This document shows positions 6,685-15,778 of a DNA stretch of 34,404 nucleotides, in pieces (within the stretch, counting starts at the first letter, position 1; the number at the start of each line of letters is the position of its first letter). Below the pieces are notes generated by a model. That model was not told the origin of the DNA, did not search any database, and saw only the letters and a list, made by a program, of their open reading frames with translations. Origin of the DNA: Planctomycetota bacterium (lineage in GTDB: Bacteria; Planctomycetota; MHYJ01; WSZJ01). Both the position numbers and the translations under genes were made by a program. The stretch lies in assembly GCA_016190145.1 (NCBI GenBank), contig JACPRD010000063.1, positions 1 through 34,404 of the forward strand, given 5' to 3'.

Positions 6685-8757
6685 TCACGGGGTTGGTCCT
6701 GTTCCGGGGTGCGGGCGCGCCACTGGCGCGCCCGCACGGCGGTGAATCAGGGGCTCGGTTTTGTGATCCGTGGACGCGATGACCAACGCATCGACCGCGG
6801 TCAGACCCATTTCGGAGGCGATCACGGGATTGGCGTCGACTTCGAGAACCTGCGGGTGGCGCTCCATCCATTTCGCGAGCGAAACCAGCGCTGCGGCGAC
6901 GGCGGAAATCGCCTTCGGGAGCCGCAGGGCGAGGCGCCGGCCGGCGTTCGTCTCCGCGATCATCGAGCGGGCCTCGGACCGCGCGATCCGTCCGATGCGG
7001 ATCGCGACGTCGCGGGACAGCTCGGTCCAGACGCCGCCGCCGCCGAACATCACGACGGGGCCGAACACAGGGTCGCGGCGCGCGCCCAGGAGCAGCTCGT
7101 GGCCGCCGGCCGGAAGCATCTCCTGCACGACCGCGGCGGGACCGAAGGCGCCCGAGATCGCGCGCCAGGCCGCTGGAAGGGACTTTTCCGTGACGTTCAG
7201 GACGACGCCGCCCCGGCGCGATTTGTGCGGGCCGGCGTGAAGGGCCTTGAGGACGACGGGGAAGCGGAATCTGCGGGCCGCGATGCGGGCTTCGGCGAGC
7301 GAGGCGACGGCGGCCTGCCGGCAGCGCGGGATGCCCGCCTTTTCGAGCAGCTCGGAGGACTCGTACGGGTCCAGCGCGCGGCCCGCGGCCGGCACCGCGG
7401 GTTTCTCGGCGACCTTCTTCGCGCCCCGGTTGAGCAGCGCGAACGCCCGCACCGCGCGCTCCGGCGTCGGGAACATCGGAATCCCCGCTTCCGCGAACGC
7501 GGTCTGGATCATCGGCACGTCCGCCACGAATCCCAGCACCGGGATGCGCGACTTCGCCTGGGCGAACGCCGCGCCGAACCGCTCGCGATCGAGTCCGACG
7601 TTGATGGCGAGGAGCGCGCCGACCTGCGGGTCGGCCGCGATCGCCTCGACGCAGCCGGGGAACCGCTCGGGGTCGCACTGCGGCGTCATGTCGTCGGGAT
7701 TCGTGAGCGCGCCGAACTCCGGCACGAGCGCGCGCACCGCCGCCTGCGTTTCGGGCCGGAGCTCGGGCACCGGGACCCCCGCTTCGTCCGCCGCGTCCGC
7801 CGCCGCGACGCACGGGCCGCCCGAGATCGTCACGATCGCCAGCCCCTTCGAGACCGAAATCCCCCGCGGGTAGGCGCTGTACGCCGCGAGCGCGTCGAAG
7901 AACTCGTCGGTGTCGCGCGCGACGACGACGCCGGCCTGGCGGAGCGCGGCGCGCACGACCTCGCCGTCGCCCGCCATCGAGCCCGTGTGCGACTGCGCGG
8001 CGCGTTTTCCGGCGCCCGTGCGGCCGACCTTGAGCGCCACGACGGCGCGGCGGGAGGCGAGGCGTCGGCAGGTTTCGAAGAAGCGGGGGCCGTTCTTGAT
8101 TTCCTCGACGAAGAGGCCGACGACCCGCGTGCGGGGGTCGTCCTCGAGCCATTCCATGACGTCGGCGTGGGTGATGTCGGCCTGGTTGCCGATGGAGGCG
8201 AAGACCGAGACGCCGATGGCGCGGCGGCGGAGTTCGCCGAAGAGGAGTCCGCCGTACGCGCCGCTCTGGGAGACGAAGGCGAGGTTGCCCTCGCGGCGGG
8301 GGAGTTCCCAGAAGTAGGTGGCGTTCAGGTGCCCCGGGAGGTTGTAGACGCCCATGCAGTTGGGGCCGAGGATGCGGAGGCCCGACGCGCGGACTTCCTC
8401 CTGCAGCGCGGCGCCGTCGCCGCCCATCTCGCCGAAGCCGCTCGCGAGGATGACGGCGGCCTTCGCGCCGCGGGCCGCGGCGTCGCGGATCGCCCCCGGC
8501 ACCGCGCGGTTCGGGATGCTGAGGAGAACGAGGTCGGGCGCCTGCGGGAGCGAGCGCAGGTCGGTGTAGACGGACCGCTTCAGAATCTCGCCGCCCTGTG
8601 GGTTGACCGGGTACACGTTCCCCACGAATCCGTAGTCGAGCACGTTCTTGAGCAGCACGTGCCCGAGCTTCGAAGGGTCGCGCGACGCGCCGACCACCGC
8701 GACGGAGCGCGGATGGAACAGCGGATCGAGCGCGCGGCGAGGCTCAGCGATTTCCAC
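6685..8757 (-). CDS. ADP-forming acyl-CoA synthetase (fused alpha-beta)
   Basis: This 690-residue enzyme has a CoA-binding Rossmann domain (about 10-135, SVAVVGASRDPSKLG), succinyl-CoA-ligase-like domains (about 150-460) with the phosphorylated His in AQSHTGSMAGD (His257), and a C-terminal ATP-grasp domain (about 480-690). The family catalyses acyl-CoA + ADP + Pi to acid + CoA + ATP. Next to two 2-oxoacid:ferredoxin oxidoreductases it would conserve energy from their acyl-CoA products, as in peptide-fermenting archaea. The start codon is GTG and overlaps the end of the molybdopterin subunit gene by 14 nt. Alpha and beta parts are fused in one chain. Substrate range (acetyl, branched or aryl-acetyl) is not visible. 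Confidence 0.92.
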   Translation of the reverse strand: MEIAEPRRALDPLFHPRSVAVVGASRDPSKLGHVLLKNVLDYGFVGNVYPVNPQGGEILKRSVYTDLRSLPQAPDLVLLSIPNRAVPGAIRDAAARGAKAAVILASGFGEMGGDGAALQEEVRASGLRILGPNCMGVYNLPGHLNATYFWELPRREGNLAFVSQSGAYGGLLFGELRRRAIGVSVFASIGNQADITHADVMEWLEDDPRTRVVGLFVEEIKNGPRFFETCRRLASRRAVVALKVGRTGAGKRAAQSHTGSMAGDGEVVRAALRQAGVVVARDTDEFFDALAAYSAYPRGISVSKGLAIVTISGGPCVAAADAADEAGVPVPELRPETQAAVRALVPEFGALTNPDDMTPQCDPERFPGCVEAIAADPQVGALLAINVGLDRERFGAAFAQAKSRIPVLGFVADVPMIQTAFAEAGIPMFPTPERAVRAFALLNRGAKKVAEKPAVPAAGRALDPYESSELLEKAGIPRCRQAAVASLAEARIAARRFRFPVVLKALHAGPHKSRRGGVVLNVTEKSLPAAWRAISGAFGPAAVVQEMLPAGGHELLLGARRDPVFGPVVMFGGGGVWTELSRDVAIRIGRIARSEARSMIAETNAGRRLALRLPKAISAVAAALVSLAKWMERHPQVLEVDANPVIASEMGLTAVDALVIASTDHKTEPLIHRRAGAPVARPHPGTGPTP

Positions 8758-10951
8758 GGACCGCCCTCCACACGCGCTCGGGGATCATCGGAAGCTCGCG
8801 CAGCCTGACGCCCGTCGCGTCGAAGATCGCGTTCGCCACCGCCGCCGCCACCGGCACGATCGGCGCCTCGCCCAGCCCCTTGGCCCCGAACGGCCCCTCG
8901 GGATCGTCCGTCTCGACGAGCACCGGCACGATCTCCGGCATGTCGCGCGGGCCGGGCATACGGTAGTCGAGGAAGTGGCCGTTCTGGATCCTGCCGTCCT
9001 TGAGGACGCATTCTTCGAAGAGGGCGTAGCCGATCCCCTGGAGGACGCCGCCCTCGATCTGTCCTTCGGCGTGCATGGGGTTGATGGCGCGGCCGACGTC
9101 GTGCGCGGCGATCACGCGCTTGACGTCGACTTTTCCGGTCTCGAGGTCGACCTCGACTTCGACGCCGTGGCATCCCCAGGTGTATGCGGCGGAGACGTTG
9201 CCGTGGTTCGTCTTGTCGGCCATCGCCGTCGGCGGGTCGTAGTACGCGGACGCGTGGATCAGGCGGCCTTTCTGGCGGAAGTGTTCGGAGCGGACCACCT
9301 TGTCGAGCGGCGCGTCCGCGGGCAGCCCGAGCGTCCGGCGCGCATCTTCGACCTGCTTCTTCGCGTCTCGCGCCGCGAGCCGCACGGCGTTGCCCGCGAT
9401 GAACGTCGTGCGCGACGCGTGGACGCCGACGTCCCACGGCCGGATGTCGGTGTCGGCGTTCGTCGCGACGCGCACCGCGGAGACGGGCACGTCCATTTCT
9501 TCGGCGGCGATCTGCGCCATCGCCGTTTCCATGCCCTGGCCGATGTCGGTCGCACCCACGACCACCGTGACCTTCCCGAAGTCGTCGACCTTCACCGTCG
9601 CCCCGCACCCGTCGCTCCGGTAGATGCGCGCGCCGCCGCCGACGTGGAAGACCGCCGCCACGCCCGTGCCGCGCGCGACGTGCGCGTCCGGCGACTTCGC
9701 GGGCCGCCGGAGCCGCTTCCGGACCGCCTCCAGCACCTCCCGGAACCCGCACGACGTGATCCGCGCGCCGCCCGGCGTCGTCTCTTCCGGAGAGTTCGCG
9801 TTCTTCAACCGGAACTCGATCGGGTCCATCCGGAGTTCGCGCGCGAGCTCGTCCATCTGGGATTCGAGCGCGAAGAGCAGCTCGGGGTTTCCGAACCCGC
9901 GGAAGGCGCCCGTCGGCTGCGTGTTCGTCGTCACCGTTCGGGCGCGGAACTTCGCCGCGGGGCACCGGTAGAAGCTCCCGAAGGTGTTCACCATCACGAC
10001 GGGCGTCATCGCGCCCCAGGACACGTACGCGCCGCAGTCCACCACGACGTCCGCCTCTCGCGCGAGCAGCGTCCCGTCCGCCGCCGCGGCCGTCTTCATC
10101 CGCACGACGGTGCGCGGCCGCACCGGGTCCGTCTGGAAATCCTCGTCCCGGCTGAACAGGATCCGCACCGGCGCGTTCGCCTTCCGCGCGAGCAGCGCGA
10201 CGATCGCCTCGTGCGGGTACAGATCGAGCCGCGCCCCGAATCCGCCGCCGATGCACGGCTGCACCAGCCGGATCTCCGCCGGCGCCACCCCCAGGGCCTC
10301 CGCCAGGTCGCGCTGCACCAGGAACGGAATCTGCGTCGGATCGTAAATCGTCAGCCGCCCGTTCCCGTCCCACTCCGCTACCGCCCCCGCCGGCCCCAGG
10401 CACCCGTGCTGCTGCGCCGGCAACCGGAACAGCCCCTCCACCACCTTCGCCGCCTTCGCGAATCCCGCCTTCACGTCCCCGTGCTCGTACAGGTGCGTCT
10501 GCACCAGGTTCGACCCGCGCTCCTCGTGCAGCACCGGCGCCCCCGCGGCCAGCGCTTCCTCCATGTCGAAAACCGCCGGAAGCGCCTCGATCTCGACTTT
10601 GATCCGCGCGCACGCCTCCACCGCCGCCTCGACGTTCACCGCCGCGACCGCCGCGAGCTCGTCTCCGATCCGCCGCACGCGGTCGCCTTTGAGCGCGCTC
10701 GTGTCCTTCGCATACCCCCACCGCCGCGCCGGAATGTCCTTCGCCGCCAGCACCGCCCGCACGCCCGGCACCTGCCACGCCCCCGAAACGTCCACCGACA
10801 CGATCCGCCCGTGCGGCACGCGGCTCCGCAGCACCGCCGCCTCCAGCATCCCCGGCAGCCTCAGGTCCTGCACGTACCGCGCTTTGCCCGTCGCCTTGTC
10901 GGCGGCGTCAAGCTTCGGAACGCGTTGTCCGACGGAGCGGTATTCGTTCAT
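8744..10951 (-). CDS. Xanthine dehydrogenase-family molybdopterin-binding subunit
   Basis: This 735-residue protein is the large subunit of a molybdenum hydroxylase. The N-terminal a/b hammerhead domain (KATGKARYVQDLRLPGML) is followed by molybdopterin-binding blocks: IGGGFGARLDLYPHE, FRGFGNPELLFALESQMDEL, VVVGATDIGQGMETAM, and near the C-terminus GLGEAPIVPVAAAVANAIF with the catalytic Glu at about 695. Such enzymes hydroxylate or dehydroxylate heteroaromatics, aldehydes or aromatic acyl-CoAs; CO dehydrogenase and 4-hydroxybenzoyl-CoA reductase are relatives. Partners are the 2Fe-2S and FAD subunits upstream, but a nuclease-like gene is interposed. Its ATG overlaps the stop of that gene by 4 nt. 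The substrate is not assignable; an aromatic acid or CoA ester would fit the operon. Confidence 0.9.
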   Translation of the reverse strand: MNEYRSVGQRVPKLDAADKATGKARYVQDLRLPGMLEAAVLRSRVPHGRIVSVDVSGAWQVPGVRAVLAAKDIPARRWGYAKDTSALKGDRVRRIGDELAAVAAVNVEAAVEACARIKVEIEALPAVFDMEEALAAGAPVLHEERGSNLVQTHLYEHGDVKAGFAKAAKVVEGLFRLPAQQHGCLGPAGAVAEWDGNGRLTIYDPTQIPFLVQRDLAEALGVAPAEIRLVQPCIGGGFGARLDLYPHEAIVALLARKANAPVRILFSRDEDFQTDPVRPRTVVRMKTAAAADGTLLAREADVVVDCGAYVSWGAMTPVVMVNTFGSFYRCPAAKFRARTVTTNTQPTGAFRGFGNPELLFALESQMDELARELRMDPIEFRLKNANSPEETTPGGARITSCGFREVLEAVRKRLRRPAKSPDAHVARGTGVAAVFHVGGGARIYRSDGCGATVKVDDFGKVTVVVGATDIGQGMETAMAQIAAEEMDVPVSAVRVATNADTDIRPWDVGVHASRTTFIAGNAVRLAARDAKKQVEDARRTLGLPADAPLDKVVRSEHFRQKGRLIHASAYYDPPTAMADKTNHGNVSAAYTWGCHGVEVEVDLETGKVDVKRVIAAHDVGRAINPMHAEGQIEGGVLQGIGYALFEECVLKDGRIQNGHFLDYRMPGPRDMPEIVPVLVETDDPEGPFGAKGLGEAPIVPVAAAVANAIFDATGVRLRELPMIPERVWRAVRGNR

Positions 10952-12249
10952 GTCTGCGCTCCTCCGGCGACTCCTTCCGGAACGAGAACCCGCGAAACCG
11001 CCTCGATCGCCTTCAGACCCTGGCCGAAGCGGCCCATCGCCTCGTGATTCTTCATGAGATCGCCATACGGGAGATATCGCATCCGCATCTCCGCGATGGT
11101 TGCGAACGCCGGACGCATGACCTGCTTGCGAACATCGGCCTCGCGCAGATCGTCCGCGACGATGTAGAGGCCAGCGGCCTCCGCCGGCGCAGCCTTGGCC
11201 AGGTCGAGAAGCCTGAGGATGCCCGAGTAGATCGACGTGGTGTGCTCGACTTCGAAGGCCGCGCTGACCGTCTGGTCGCCCTTGGCGATCCAGAGCACGT
11301 CGATCAGTTTCAAAGTGTCCGCTCCCGCGGCCGCTGCGAGCGCCGGCGGCAACTCGGGGAGACATCCCTCTGAAAGAAGCTTGTTCTGATACTTCCTCCC
11401 GCGGTCGTTCGAGGCGACCCAGACGTCGAATCCCAGCGCTCTCCCCAGATCCAGCAAAGACGCCTGGATCCGGCTGTGTGACGCGTCGCCCTCACCCTCT
11501 TTTTCGATCTGCCGCCGCGCGGCAGCCGCTTCCTCGCGCACCTGGCTGAGATCCTTCTCCCAGCGCGCGCGTGCCTCGATGTCGTCAGGGGGCGGGGGAG
11601 GCTGGAGAATTCCACCACCCACGTCAAACGCCAGCCCGGCGATCGCGCCCAGGTCGTTCGAGAGCTGGTCCCGGTACTCGTCGTTCAGCCGCAGCATTCC
11701 CTGCCGCATCGCAAGATACTCGCCCCAGCGCCCCAATTTCACTTTCGCCCCCGTCAGCGCGTTGTACCCCTTCACAATCGCGGTGTTGCTCGGCGGCATG
11801 AGCGTCGGATGCAGGAAGTACAGCAGGTTGGCGACAGCCGGTCCGAGGCCTTTGATCTTCAGGTCGTCCATCCGTCGAATCGCCGCGAGGAGGTCGCCCT
11901 CCTTCCCGCAGCACGAGCACGTCTTCAGAAACTGCCCGAAAGCGAGCTGGTTCTCCCGGTTTTCGTAGATGTCGGGGATGCGCAACTTCGGCTTCCAGAG
12001 AAACGCGTGGTCGGCACCCTTGAAGATCTGCCTCTGTTCAGCCACGGACCCGACGACGGTTTCGAGCGAGGATCCCTTGTAGGCCGTCCCGAATGTGCCG
12101 TCCTCGATCTCCCTCACCACCTCGCCGATGCCGCGCCGGATCGACCCGAAGTTCTTCAGCCGCTCGTCCCACAGGAACCAACGGTTGCAGGTCGACGCAG
12201 GCTCGGTCCGCCAGCGCGTGATCAACGCCCTGATGGCTTCTTCAGGCAT
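10948..12249 (-). CDS. Putative nuclease: HhH-like region plus PD-(D/E)XK-like domain
   Basis: This 433-residue protein is unrelated to the metabolic genes around it. Residues 1-210 include DDLKIKGLGPAVANLLYFLHP (about 128-148), which resembles a helix-hairpin-helix of DNA glycosylase type, preceded by TCSCCGKEGD (Cys111, 113, 114). A Pro-rich hinge and charged helix follow (about 216-250). Residues 260-400 contain LIDVLW (Asp317) and AAFEVEHTTSIYSGILRL (Glu333, Glu335), reminiscent of PD-(D/E)XK restriction-type nucleases with the Lys replaced. The start overlaps the 2Fe-2S gene by 8 nt and the stop overlaps the large-subunit gene by 4 nt. GC content looks lower than in the flanks by eye. 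Function as a restriction or defence enzyme is an inference. Confidence 0.6.
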   Translation of the reverse strand: MPEEAIRALITRWRTEPASTCNRWFLWDERLKNFGSIRRGIGEVVREIEDGTFGTAYKGSSLETVVGSVAEQRQIFKGADHAFLWKPKLRIPDIYENRENQLAFGQFLKTCSCCGKEGDLLAAIRRMDDLKIKGLGPAVANLLYFLHPTLMPPSNTAIVKGYNALTGAKVKLGRWGEYLAMRQGMLRLNDEYRDQLSNDLGAIAGLAFDVGGGILQPPPPPDDIEARARWEKDLSQVREEAAAARRQIEKEGEGDASHSRIQASLLDLGRALGFDVWVASNDRGRKYQNKLLSEGCLPELPPALAAAAGADTLKLIDVLWIAKGDQTVSAAFEVEHTTSIYSGILRLLDLAKAAPAEAAGLYIVADDLREADVRKQVMRPAFATIAEMRMRYLPYGDLMKNHEAMGRFGQGLKAIEAVSRVLVPEGVAGGAQT

Positions 12250-12682
12250 GGGGCGACCCTCCCCTGGATCCGGCGTGACGAATCGCCTCCTGGATCTTCG
12301 CGTACCCCGTGCACCGGCACAGATTCCCCTCCAGCACGTCCGCCGACTTCGCCGCGAGGATCATCCCCGGCGTGCAGAACCCGCACTGGATCGCACCTTT
12401 CGCGATGAACGCCTCCTGCATCGCGTCGAGCTTCCCGTCCTTCGCGAGGCCTTCGATCGTCGTGACGGAAGCGCCCTCCGCGTCCGGCGCGAGGGTGAGG
12501 CAGCTCACCACGGCCTTCCCGTTCAGCAGCACCGTGCAAGCGCCGCAGTCGCCCGTCGAACATCCCTCGCGCACCCCCGTCAGGCCGAGGTCCTCGCGCA
12601 GCACCTCGAGAAGCGTCCTGTGCGGCGCGACCTCGAGCGCCACCGCATGGCCGTTCACGGTCATGTTGAGCCTGCGTTTCAT
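12242..12682 (-). CDS. Molybdenum hydroxylase 2Fe-2S small subunit, shortened in its second domain
   Basis: This 146-residue protein has the plant-type ferredoxin motif (Cys41, 46, 49, 61 in CSTGDCGACTVLLNGKAVVSC) and the helical-domain motif (Cys100, 103, 122, 124 in CGFCTPG and GNLCRCTGY). It passes electrons from the molybdenum site to FAD. The spacing between CGFC and CRC is 18 residues rather than the roughly 31 usual in this family. The stretch that normally holds a helix is reduced to a few residues with no frame break. The start overlaps the end of the FAD subunit gene (ATGA). Its stop overlaps the nuclease-like gene instead of the large subunit gene. Confidence 0.9.
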   Translation of the reverse strand: MKRRLNMTVNGHAVALEVAPHRTLLEVLREDLGLTGVREGCSTGDCGACTVLLNGKAVVSCLTLAPDAEGASVTTIEGLAKDGKLDAMQEAFIAKGAIQCGFCTPGMILAAKSADVLEGNLCRCTGYAKIQEAIRHAGSRGGSPHA

Positions 12683-13455
12683 GAGGCCGCCTTCGCGAGG
12701 GCGCGTCCCGCGAGGACCCGCACCAGTTCCCGCCGGTACTCCGCCGTCGCGCGCACGTCGTCGATCGGCGCGCACCGCATCGCCGCCTCCTCCGCCGACG
12801 CCGCGACCCGGATCGGCGTCGGCGCGACCGCGCCCAGCGCGAGCCGCGTCTCCTTCGACACCACCGCGCACGCCACGCTCACCACCGCGAGGTCCATCGC
12901 GCGCCGGGTGCAGAACTTGATGAAGCACCCCCGCGCGGGCGCCGACGGAATCCGGATTCCCGTGAGAATTTCGTCCGGCGCGAGCGCCGTCCGCCCGGGG
13001 CCCGCGAAGAAACTCCGAATCGCGATCGTCCGCTCGCCGCGCGGCCCCACCGCGATCATCTGCGCGTCGAGGCAGAGAAGCGGCGGCGCGAGGTCGGCCG
13101 CCGGCGACGCGTTGCACAGGTTTCCCCCCGCCGTCGCCATCGCGCGCACCTGCGGCGACGCCATCTCCATCGCCGCCTCGCGCAGCAGCGGCCACCGCTT
13201 CGCCACCACCTCCGACCGTTCCAGCTCCTCGATCGTCGTCAGCGCCCCGACCGTCACCCAGTCCCCGCGCTCCTCGATCCCCCGCAGCGTCTCGATCCGC
13301 TTCAGGTTGATCACCCGGTCCACGGGCCACTCCCGCCGCTTGAGCCGCACGAGCAGATCCGTCCCGCCCGCGAGCAGCCGGTTCTTCCCCGGCGCGCCCA
13401 GCAGCGAAACCGCTTCCTCGATCGACCGCGGCTCCTCGTATTCGAAAGGTCTCAT
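12679..13455 (-). CDS. Molybdenum hydroxylase FAD-binding medium subunit
   Basis: This 258-residue protein belongs to the CoxM/XDH-B family. LLAGGTDLLVRLKRR near residues 27-41 and ATAGGNLCNASPAADLAPPLLCLDA near 107-131 are the FAD-binding loops. It transfers electrons from the 2Fe-2S subunit to an acceptor. It is slightly shorter than most relatives and lacks the extra [4Fe-4S] loop of 4-hydroxybenzoyl-CoA reductase beta subunits, as far as the Cys content shows. ATGA overlaps join it to iorB upstream and to the small subunit gene downstream. Confidence 0.9.
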   Translation of the reverse strand: MRPFEYEEPRSIEEAVSLLGAPGKNRLLAGGTDLLVRLKRREWPVDRVINLKRIETLRGIEERGDWVTVGALTTIEELERSEVVAKRWPLLREAAMEMASPQVRAMATAGGNLCNASPAADLAPPLLCLDAQMIAVGPRGERTIAIRSFFAGPGRTALAPDEILTGIRIPSAPARGCFIKFCTRRAMDLAVVSVACAVVSKETRLALGAVAPTPIRVAASAEEAAMRCAPIDDVRATAEYRRELVRVLAGRALAKAAS

Positions 13456-13967
13456 GCGGACTCCATCCCTTTCAGAAGCGCCTTCCGGTTGGACTCGATC
13501 GCCTTCGGCGGGGAGATTTTCTCGAGGGCCGCGAGCAGGGAGGCGCGGGCGGGAAAGAGGTCCGGGCGCGCGGCGGCGGCGAAGCCGGCGAGGGCGATGT
13601 TGGCCGCGCGGGCGTTGCCGAGCTCGCGGGCGATCGCCGCGGCGTCGAGGGCGCGGGCGCCTTCGGCAGCGGCCGCGTTGGCGAAGCACTCGCCGCCGAA
13701 CGCGCGCGCGTCCCCGAGCCGGGCCGGGTCGATCGCGAGCGTGGCGTCCGCCCGCCCCCGCCGCACGAGCGGCCCCGCGAAGTCCCCGATTTTCACGTGC
13801 GATTCGACGGCGCCGCCGCGCTGCGACATCCCGTGGTTCTCGCTCACGATCACCCCGCGCCCCTCGATCGCGGCGGCCTCCGCGAGAAGCTTCGTGAGGA
13901 ACAGGATCCCCTGGCCTCCGAGGCCGAAGATGACGATCTGCGCCGGTCTTTCCGCTCTCGCGATCAT
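13452..13967 (-). CDS. iorB: Indolepyruvate:ferredoxin oxidoreductase beta subunit (IorB-like)
   Basis: This 171-residue protein is the gamma-like partner of IorA. It has IVIFGLGGQGILFLTKLLAEAA at the N-terminus and SENHGMSQRGGAVESHVKIG, the IorB hallmark. The length is typical or slightly short. With IorA it oxidises aryl-pyruvates to aryl-acetyl-CoA with ferredoxin reduction. The ATG overlaps the stop of iorA and its stop overlaps the medium subunit gene, both as ATGA. Confidence 0.92.
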   Translation of the reverse strand: MIARAERPAQIVIFGLGGQGILFLTKLLAEAAAIEGRGVIVSENHGMSQRGGAVESHVKIGDFAGPLVRRGRADATLAIDPARLGDARAFGGECFANAAAAEGARALDAAAIARELGNARAANIALAGFAAAARPDLFPARASLLAALEKISPPKAIESNRKALLKGMESA

Positions 13968-15772
13968 GGGCGCGCCATCGCTCCCTTCACGGGAAGAATC
14001 GCGTCCGAAGGGCACATCTCGATGCACTGCCCGCAGTCCACGCACCGCGTGTGGTCGATCGTCACCTTGCCGCCCGCCGCGTCCTTCACCAGCCCCGGAC
14101 ACTCGCAGAATTTCAGGCAGTAGTCGCACCCGTCGCACAGCCCGGCCTCGACGTCGACCGGGATCCGCACCGCCGGCGGCTCCCGGAGCGCGCACGCCCT
14201 CCGCGCCACCACCACCGCGATCCCGCCCTCCGGCGCCTTCGTCCAGGCGCGCGCTTCCTTGAACAGCCCGATCCCGTCCTTCACCCGGTACGGATCGAAC
14301 ACGCGCACCCATTTCACGCCGAGCGCCCGGCAGATCTCCTCGATCTTCGCGCCCGCCTCCGCCGGCGTCGGCTGCGCGCCCGTCATCGCGACGATGCCGT
14401 TGTCCGACACGACGACGACGAAACGCGCGCCCGCGGCCACCGCGTTCAGGAGCGCGGGAATGCCCGAGTGGAAAAACGTCGAGTCGCCGATGATCGCGAC
14501 GATCGGCACGTCGCGCCCGTCCTTCGCGTGCGCCCTCCAGAACCCCGTCGCCAGGCTGATCGACGATCCCATGTCGAGGCACGTGTCGATCGCCTTCTGG
14601 TTCGTCCCCAGCGTGTAGCAGCCGATGTCGCCGGAGTAGATGGCGTTGGGAAGCGCCAGCCGCAGTTCGTAAAACACGGAGCGGTGTCCGCATCCCGGGC
14701 AGAGGCGCGGCGGAAACGCGGCGCCCGCGGGAGCCGGCGCCGGCTCGGGCGCGCCCAGGATCCGCGCGATGACGTCGGGAGTCAGCTCCCCGTGCCCCGG
14801 CACGTGTCCCGTCAGCCGCCCCTGCACCTTCCGGCGGTCCGGAATCTGCACCTCGATCGCCTCGTCCGGCTCCTCGATCACGAGCACCCGGTCGTGCCGC
14901 GCGATGAACCCCATGACCTTCTGCACGGGAAGCGGGAAGGGCGTCCCGATCTGCAGCAGCGGAATGTCCCAGCCCTCTTCCTTCATCACGTCCCGCACCG
15001 CCGCCGCGGCGCATCCGCCCGCGATGATCCCGAACGGTCCCGGGCGGACGTCCTCGGCGTTCAGGGGCGACGATTCGAAATGCTTCCGGATCGCCTCGAG
15101 TTTGGCGTTGAGCTCGCCGTGAAGGGGCAGCCGGTACCGCGGCGTCGCGGCCCAGCGCGGCGGATCCTTCACAAATTTCGCCGGCCGCGCCGTGCGGTCG
15201 ATCGTCCCCAGCTCCACCGGCTGGCGCGCATGGCACACGCGCGTGGTCGGCCGCAGCATCACCGGGATCCGGTGCCGCTCCGACAGCTCCATCGCCTCGC
15301 GCGCCATCGCGTGCGCTTCGCGCGGCGACGACGGATCGAGGACCGGGACCTTCGCGAAGATCGCGAACAGCCGCGAGTCCTGCTCCGTCTGGGAGGAATG
15401 CGGTCCCGGGTCGTCCGCCGGCACCACCACGAACCCGCCGAGACATCCGGTGTACGCCGCCGACAGGAGGGAGTCGCTCGCGACGTTCAGCCCCACCTGC
15501 TTCATCGCCACCGCCGACCGCTTCCCGCACATCGACGCCGCGAGGGCGACGTCGAAGGCGATCTTCTCGTTCACGGACCACTCGGTGGCGACATTGAGTC
15601 CCAGCTCCGTTTTCTGACGGATGACCTCTTCGAGGATCTCGGTGCTCGGCGTGCCGGGGTAGGCGGTGACGACTTCGCAGCCGCCTTCCAGGAGTCCGCG
15701 GGCGATGGCGCCGTTGCCCAGCAGCACGGCCCGTTCGGAGGAGGATCGGCCGGAAGGTATCGGAGCCGCCAT
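13964..15772 (-). CDS. iorA: Indolepyruvate:ferredoxin oxidoreductase alpha subunit (IorA-like)
   Basis: This 602-residue protein has the POR-N domain (TAYPGTPSTEILEEV, about 36-50), a central domain, a TPP-binding domain (LCPGCGHRSVFYELR, GDIGCYTLG, GDSTFFHSGIPALLNA) and a C-terminal pair of [4Fe-4S] motifs (Cys546, 549, 552, 556 and Cys577, 580, 583, 587). IOR converts indolepyruvate, phenylpyruvate and hydroxyphenylpyruvate to aryl-acetyl-CoA. It is the first gene of the long operon. The start at 15772 is supported by TACAAT 6 nt upstream and by the family N-terminus. Confidence 0.95.
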   Translation of the reverse strand: MAAPIPSGRSSSERAVLLGNGAIARGLLEGGCEVVTAYPGTPSTEILEEVIRQKTELGLNVATEWSVNEKIAFDVALAASMCGKRSAVAMKQVGLNVASDSLLSAAYTGCLGGFVVVPADDPGPHSSQTEQDSRLFAIFAKVPVLDPSSPREAHAMAREAMELSERHRIPVMLRPTTRVCHARQPVELGTIDRTARPAKFVKDPPRWAATPRYRLPLHGELNAKLEAIRKHFESSPLNAEDVRPGPFGIIAGGCAAAAVRDVMKEEGWDIPLLQIGTPFPLPVQKVMGFIARHDRVLVIEEPDEAIEVQIPDRRKVQGRLTGHVPGHGELTPDVIARILGAPEPAPAPAGAAFPPRLCPGCGHRSVFYELRLALPNAIYSGDIGCYTLGTNQKAIDTCLDMGSSISLATGFWRAHAKDGRDVPIVAIIGDSTFFHSGIPALLNAVAAGARFVVVVSDNGIVAMTGAQPTPAEAGAKIEEICRALGVKWVRVFDPYRVKDGIGLFKEARAWTKAPEGGIAVVVARRACALREPPAVRIPVDVEAGLCDGCDYCLKFCECPGLVKDAAGGKVTIDHTRCVDCGQCIEMCPSDAILPVKGAMARP

Positions 15773-15778
15773 GTCCCG

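Noticed and set aside
4458-6782. 774-codon plus-strand open frame antisense to the GltD-like gene
   Set aside because: It is the complement of a gene with unmistakable FAD and Fe-S motifs; high GC keeps the opposite frame open.
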